Source: Climacium dendroides
Taxonomy: Eukaryota > Streptophyta > Bryopsida > Hypnales > Climaciaceae
Length of the DNA stretch: 64,000 nucleotides
Direction: 5' to 3'
Assembly: GCA_950106755.1 (NCBI GenBank)
Contig: OX467082.1
Location: 28,334,001-28,398,000 of the forward strand
Below are positions 60,011-64,000 of the stretch, in pieces. Each line of letters opens with the position of its first letter. The first letter of the stretch is position 1. The position numbers and the translations under genes are program-made. The notes under the pieces were generated by a model. That model did not search any database, was not told the DNA's origin, and saw only the letters and a program-made list of their open reading frames with translations.

Positions 60011-62099
60011 CATTTACATGTTTAAATTGGAATAAATTTAATTTTTTTTTTAGGATTGTTTGTCATTTGCTTTGTAAACTTAGCAGATTTAGGTGGCTAT
60101 TTTGGCATAGTAGAATAACTTTTTCAAAAAAAATTGAACTAATAAAAGTTGTAAAATAAACCTAACTTCATCTTCAAAATTTTTTTTGCAATTTTAAGTT
60201 ACCAATCAAAAGCTATGGACAAAATTCAAGAAGATGTTTTAAAATGTAAAAAAAAATCCCTTCCAACCCCTCTCTAAACTTCATCCATAACTTTTGATTG
60301 GAGTCTCGAAATCTCAAAAAGACTTTTGGAATTGAAATTTAGGTTCATTTCCCAACTTTTTTTAATTCAAAGGTTTTTGAAAAGAAAATTTTTTCTATAT
60401 AAAAACTTCCATCAAAGTTTGATGATTTTAAAAAACACCAAATTGTGAATGATTAAGTTAGGAATTTGAATTTCATTGTATACAGAAATCCAACCTTAGT
60501 GATTTAAACATTGGTATAATGACAAAAATTTATTAGAAACTCTTGTAAGTCAAAGTGAACAAAAAAGTGTTCATTTATTGTTGACTTGGACATAGTAATA
60601 TTCAAATCAACAAAAAATTTGAGACCATTTTGTTAACTTGTGTGGATGCAACAAAAAACTAGATATCTACTTCTTATTACATTATTAGTGATGCCCCATT
60701 GAAGATTTTAGAACTTTGAAATGTTTAAATATAAACTCTAAAATTCTTATAGATACCTTGTAGGCATGTAAATTTATAAGTTTATAAGTTTGTAATTTTT
60801 TCCTTGAAATTATTAATTTATAATATAATAAATTCATGAATTTTCTATTAAAATTTTAATAAACTACTAACATTTCAAAAGAGGAAGATCTATCACAATG
60901 GTATGAACTTCAAAAAGTTAAGACTTTATGCGTCTTAAATAAGGCAATAACATTCAAAGGACTTAAAAACCTAAAGCATTGAGATAAAAAGACACAAAAA
61001 TATGACAAAGTTGAAATTGCTATCACCTTGATAGATGTTGTATGATAGGGACAAAAAACATCTATGTGCATGGTGGAGTCCAAAAGCATTTTCTTATGCA
61101 AGGACTTAAAACAAGGCCTCAAAAAAATTGTGTTATAAATGAAAGAAGGATAAAAATCATATTAAAATGGTCTGGACTTCAAATTTAGTTGCAAATTTCA
61201 AATGGACCCATAATTATTCAAAATTTCAAACATGTATCTTTATATGTCAATGCTCCAATCTAAAGCTTTAAGGTTGTTATTGCAAGTACACATATTGAAA
61301 TTTGTAATTTCTACGTTTATAATTCAAAAGAATTTGAAAAATTGACATATCAATAAATCAAAATTCCAAATTATTTAATTGTCTATTACTAGTAGCGAAA
61401 AAAAATAAGAGATCTAGTTTATAGTTTGTGAATTTGTTGTTTTAGCATTTAAAGATTTAAAAACTAAACCTCTAAAGTCCTAGGCCTTTAATTCATCAAA
61501 ATCCAATTAAATTGCCAATCCTTTTGCAAAGATCTTCAAATCCATTCATAGAATCATGCACTAGACTAGCATAAGAATGGGTACAAAAAATTTCAAAAAC
61601 TTTTTTTACATAGATTGCATGGTATTTATATTTTAAGTGAAGAAAAGATTTTTTTGTATTTTGTATGACTAGATTCTAAGACTTTGACTCTTCTTAGCTT
61701 AAAATATTGTTTCTATAGATTTTGAATGTTAAAAAATATATATTGCTTAATTGAGTTGAAAGTCTAGGAGATTTTTTTTATAAATGCACCTTGATTTTTA
61801 TTTTTACAAAAATTGTTAAGAAGAAGTAGGTACAAGATTAAAGGAAAGATGAAATTGTTAGTAACTTTCAATGTATTTCAAAGCTTTCAATCAATGTAGA
61901 CTAAAAATATAATCTATGAGGACCATGCTTTTAAATTCTTTGTTTGAAGTTTTTGTAGATTTTGTTGTTGTTTGAGAACCTAGGTTGTTGCAAGAAAAAC
62001 ACCTATTGTTTTGGGCCAATGAGTATTTGTGATTTTTGGAATATGTTTTTTTAAATAAAATGAAACAAGGATAATTTATAAAGCATTAAAAATAATTTG
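60011..62099. other. AT-rich desert, no feature seen
   Basis: No gene-like frame or element ends noted. Confidence 0.5.
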
Positions 62100-62530
62100 C
62101 CTTTAAAGATTTAGGCCTAGAAAATTTTATCTTTAAAAGTTATGTACAAAAAATTCACAATAGAAAATATTAAGAAAATGGACACTTTGATGCTTGATTT
62201 TTAGAAAATAATAAAAATAAATCATAAAGTAAATAAATAAAAGCAATTTTTCTAAATTGAAGATACTCCTTTTCATCCATTTTTATCTTTGGAAAATAAA
62301 ATTGTGTTCTCTGAATTTGTGAAAAGATAGAGAATTTATCATTTTTGCACAAATCCACAAGTGAGCACATGTGCAAGGTAGAAAAGTTATTATTTAAAAA
62401 AAATCTTTGTGTGGCTTGTATAACTTCAGTAGAAATCTTTGTCTTTCATTTTTGCACTTGAAATTTTCATTTTTGAATAAAAAATAGTACTATTTCCTAA
62501 ATGGCCAAGGTAGACATCCAATTGGGGGCT
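62100..62530 (-). repeat. Dispersed repeat R4, copy 2 (inverted, uninterrupted)
   Basis: Inverse of 32695-33073 and, beyond the Stowaway-like insertion point, of 33622-33680. The minus frame at 62170-62376 (MHMCSLVDLCKN...) and the plus frame at 32770-33036 are similar only in patches. Confidence 0.68.
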
Positions 62531-64000
62531 ATATAAAGTAATAAAATAATTTTTTAAAATGAAAAATTACTTAATATCTACAACTACCACACAAACAAGT
62601 AGATAAAATATGAAGTAACTATTATATTCCTAGAAAGATAATGTAATTTTCAATCTTAACAAAAACTTTCAAAAAATTGTGCAAAAAATTAGGATTATAG
62701 AATGATAGAAACTTGTCCAAATTTTTATTTGTTCCCTAAGGAAGAATGGGAATTTAGGTGTTACAATTTATAAGAATTGGATTATGAATTTAATGAATTT
62801 TTAGTGTATTATTTTTTGTTTTAAAAATTATTAATCATTGATGATATTTTAAATTTATAAATTTATAAGAATTGCATTTGTACATATATAATGTTGCCAA
62901 TTAGTAGGATCTAATCTAATGATGGAATAAACTTCAAACCATTATGACTTCATGCATTTAAGATGAAGAAACAAAGTTCAAACGTAAAAGACCTAATGCA
63001 TTGTAGATAAATGGACATATAAAAGGGTAGATTAGGTATTTATCTAATGAGAATGACTTTAAAAACAACTATCATACCAATACAATGGAGTCAAGGAAAG
63101 ACAAAAAAATATGCCAAAATATGTTGTGGCTATATGCATTAGTTTTGGGTCTTCAAAATTAAAAGGCTTTATATTGTAGACCCCATGATTATTCAAAAAA
63201 TGACAATTTATGGACCTTGTATATAGTATGTCAATATATAAGTAATTACTGATCTAAAGGTCATTCATGTAATATTGCCAATAGAGTTAATATAAAGGAT
63301 ATTGATTTTTTAATATACTTTTAATATATCAATTTCTATGTAATATGTTTAAAACACCTAAAATTATGTATTTCATTTTTTGGGATTTCTAGATTCTTTT
63401 GCCATATTATCTTTCATTTTTAGCTTAAAGGAGACTTTTACTTAAAAATTTCAATACCACACAATGAAGCTTTAATTATCTTGCTTCAAAAAATGTCATA
63501 TGCATTAATGACAAAAAGAGACCATGTCGTTTGTCTATTAATTGAGAAAAGGATTCCAAATATGTTTACACATAAATCATATTTGAAGTAAAGGTCATCA
63601 CTAAAGATATCACCATCGTCTAAAACTTGCATATCGAGTCTTGCTAATTATCCCATAAATGAATATTAAATGACTAGACTTTTTTTAATTTAATAATAAA
63701 ATAATACAATGATATTTAAATATTATAAGACAAATTTGGACATGTTATAAAACATTGAACATAGATACTTCAACTTTTTTGAAATTTGCACAAGAAAAAA
63801 GATGTTTGGCATAATGTTTTGAAAATATGCAACCACAAGAGACTCTAAAAAATCTTTATGCTAATATTCATCAAAGAAATTGAAAGTCATCTAATTTTTG
63901 AAATTCACCAAAATTTATTTTTTATTCCTAAAATATTATTTTTTAATGATGAACTAGTATGAAGTTTTTATTTTTAGTGGAAGATGACAAAATTATAATA
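62531..64000. other. AT-rich desert to window end, no feature seen
   Basis: No coding evidence. Composition uniform. Confidence 0.5.

Noticed and set aside
1..64000. CRISPR array, rRNA, bacterial-type operon, organelle or viral insertion
   Set aside because: No regularly spaced identical repeats, no ribosomal-RNA-like conserved stretch, no polycistronic gene runs and no recognised viral or organelle gene were seen.

Overview
This is a nuclear window from a eukaryote with spliced genes, most likely a plant-lineage organism (streptophyte alga, bryophyte or other seedless plant). The grounds are short GT-AG introns, an acetate-transporter-family gene that is common in algae and fungi and reported from some seedless plants, and many small DNA transposons with plant-style ends (CACTAC..., Stowaway-like CTCCGTTCC-like, GGG...TTTATACT). 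The species cannot be fixed from sequence alone. The window is strongly AT-rich with a few islands of higher GC, and real coding sequence is confined to those islands.

Layout. 1-1184 (minus): a long open exon of a multi-pass membrane protein that runs off the left edge. 1.2-5 kb and 9.6-11.1 kb: medium-GC, gene-derived or decayed sequence with doubtful exons. 2.3-26.1 kb: ten copies of one MITE family with termini ATGGGGAATTTCATTAAAAT and 4-bp target duplications, plus several CACTA-like, foldback and other TIR elements, some nested in one another. 16355-17679: a 1.3 kb TIR element with a perfect 10-bp target duplication that carries a degenerate tandem array and a strong hairpin. 24.0-25.7 kb: a GC-rich island with an internal tandem duplication. 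26412-27141 (minus): a complete two-exon GPR1/FUN34/SatP gene. 28.6-42.0 kb: an AT-rich gene desert made of diverged dispersed repeats, a 1.7 kb Harbinger-like element (33923-35668) and a Stowaway-like element. 42713-45160 (minus): a complete four-exon gene for a Val-Pro-rich repeat protein resembling alveolins/articulins. 46-64 kb: AT-rich repeats, one tRNA-derived SINE candidate near 60 kb, a foldback element near 57.4 kb and a GC-rich island at 48.1-49.2 kb without a convincing gene.

The genes do not form a pathway. The clearest biology is (1) the Val-Pro-repeat protein, (2) the unrecognised membrane protein at the left edge, and (3) a dense record of small transposons. Target duplications and related 'empty' copies inside this same window document many of the insertions. 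No CRISPR array, rRNA or intact tRNA gene was seen. Nothing looks like a bacterial-style defence or biosynthetic cluster.
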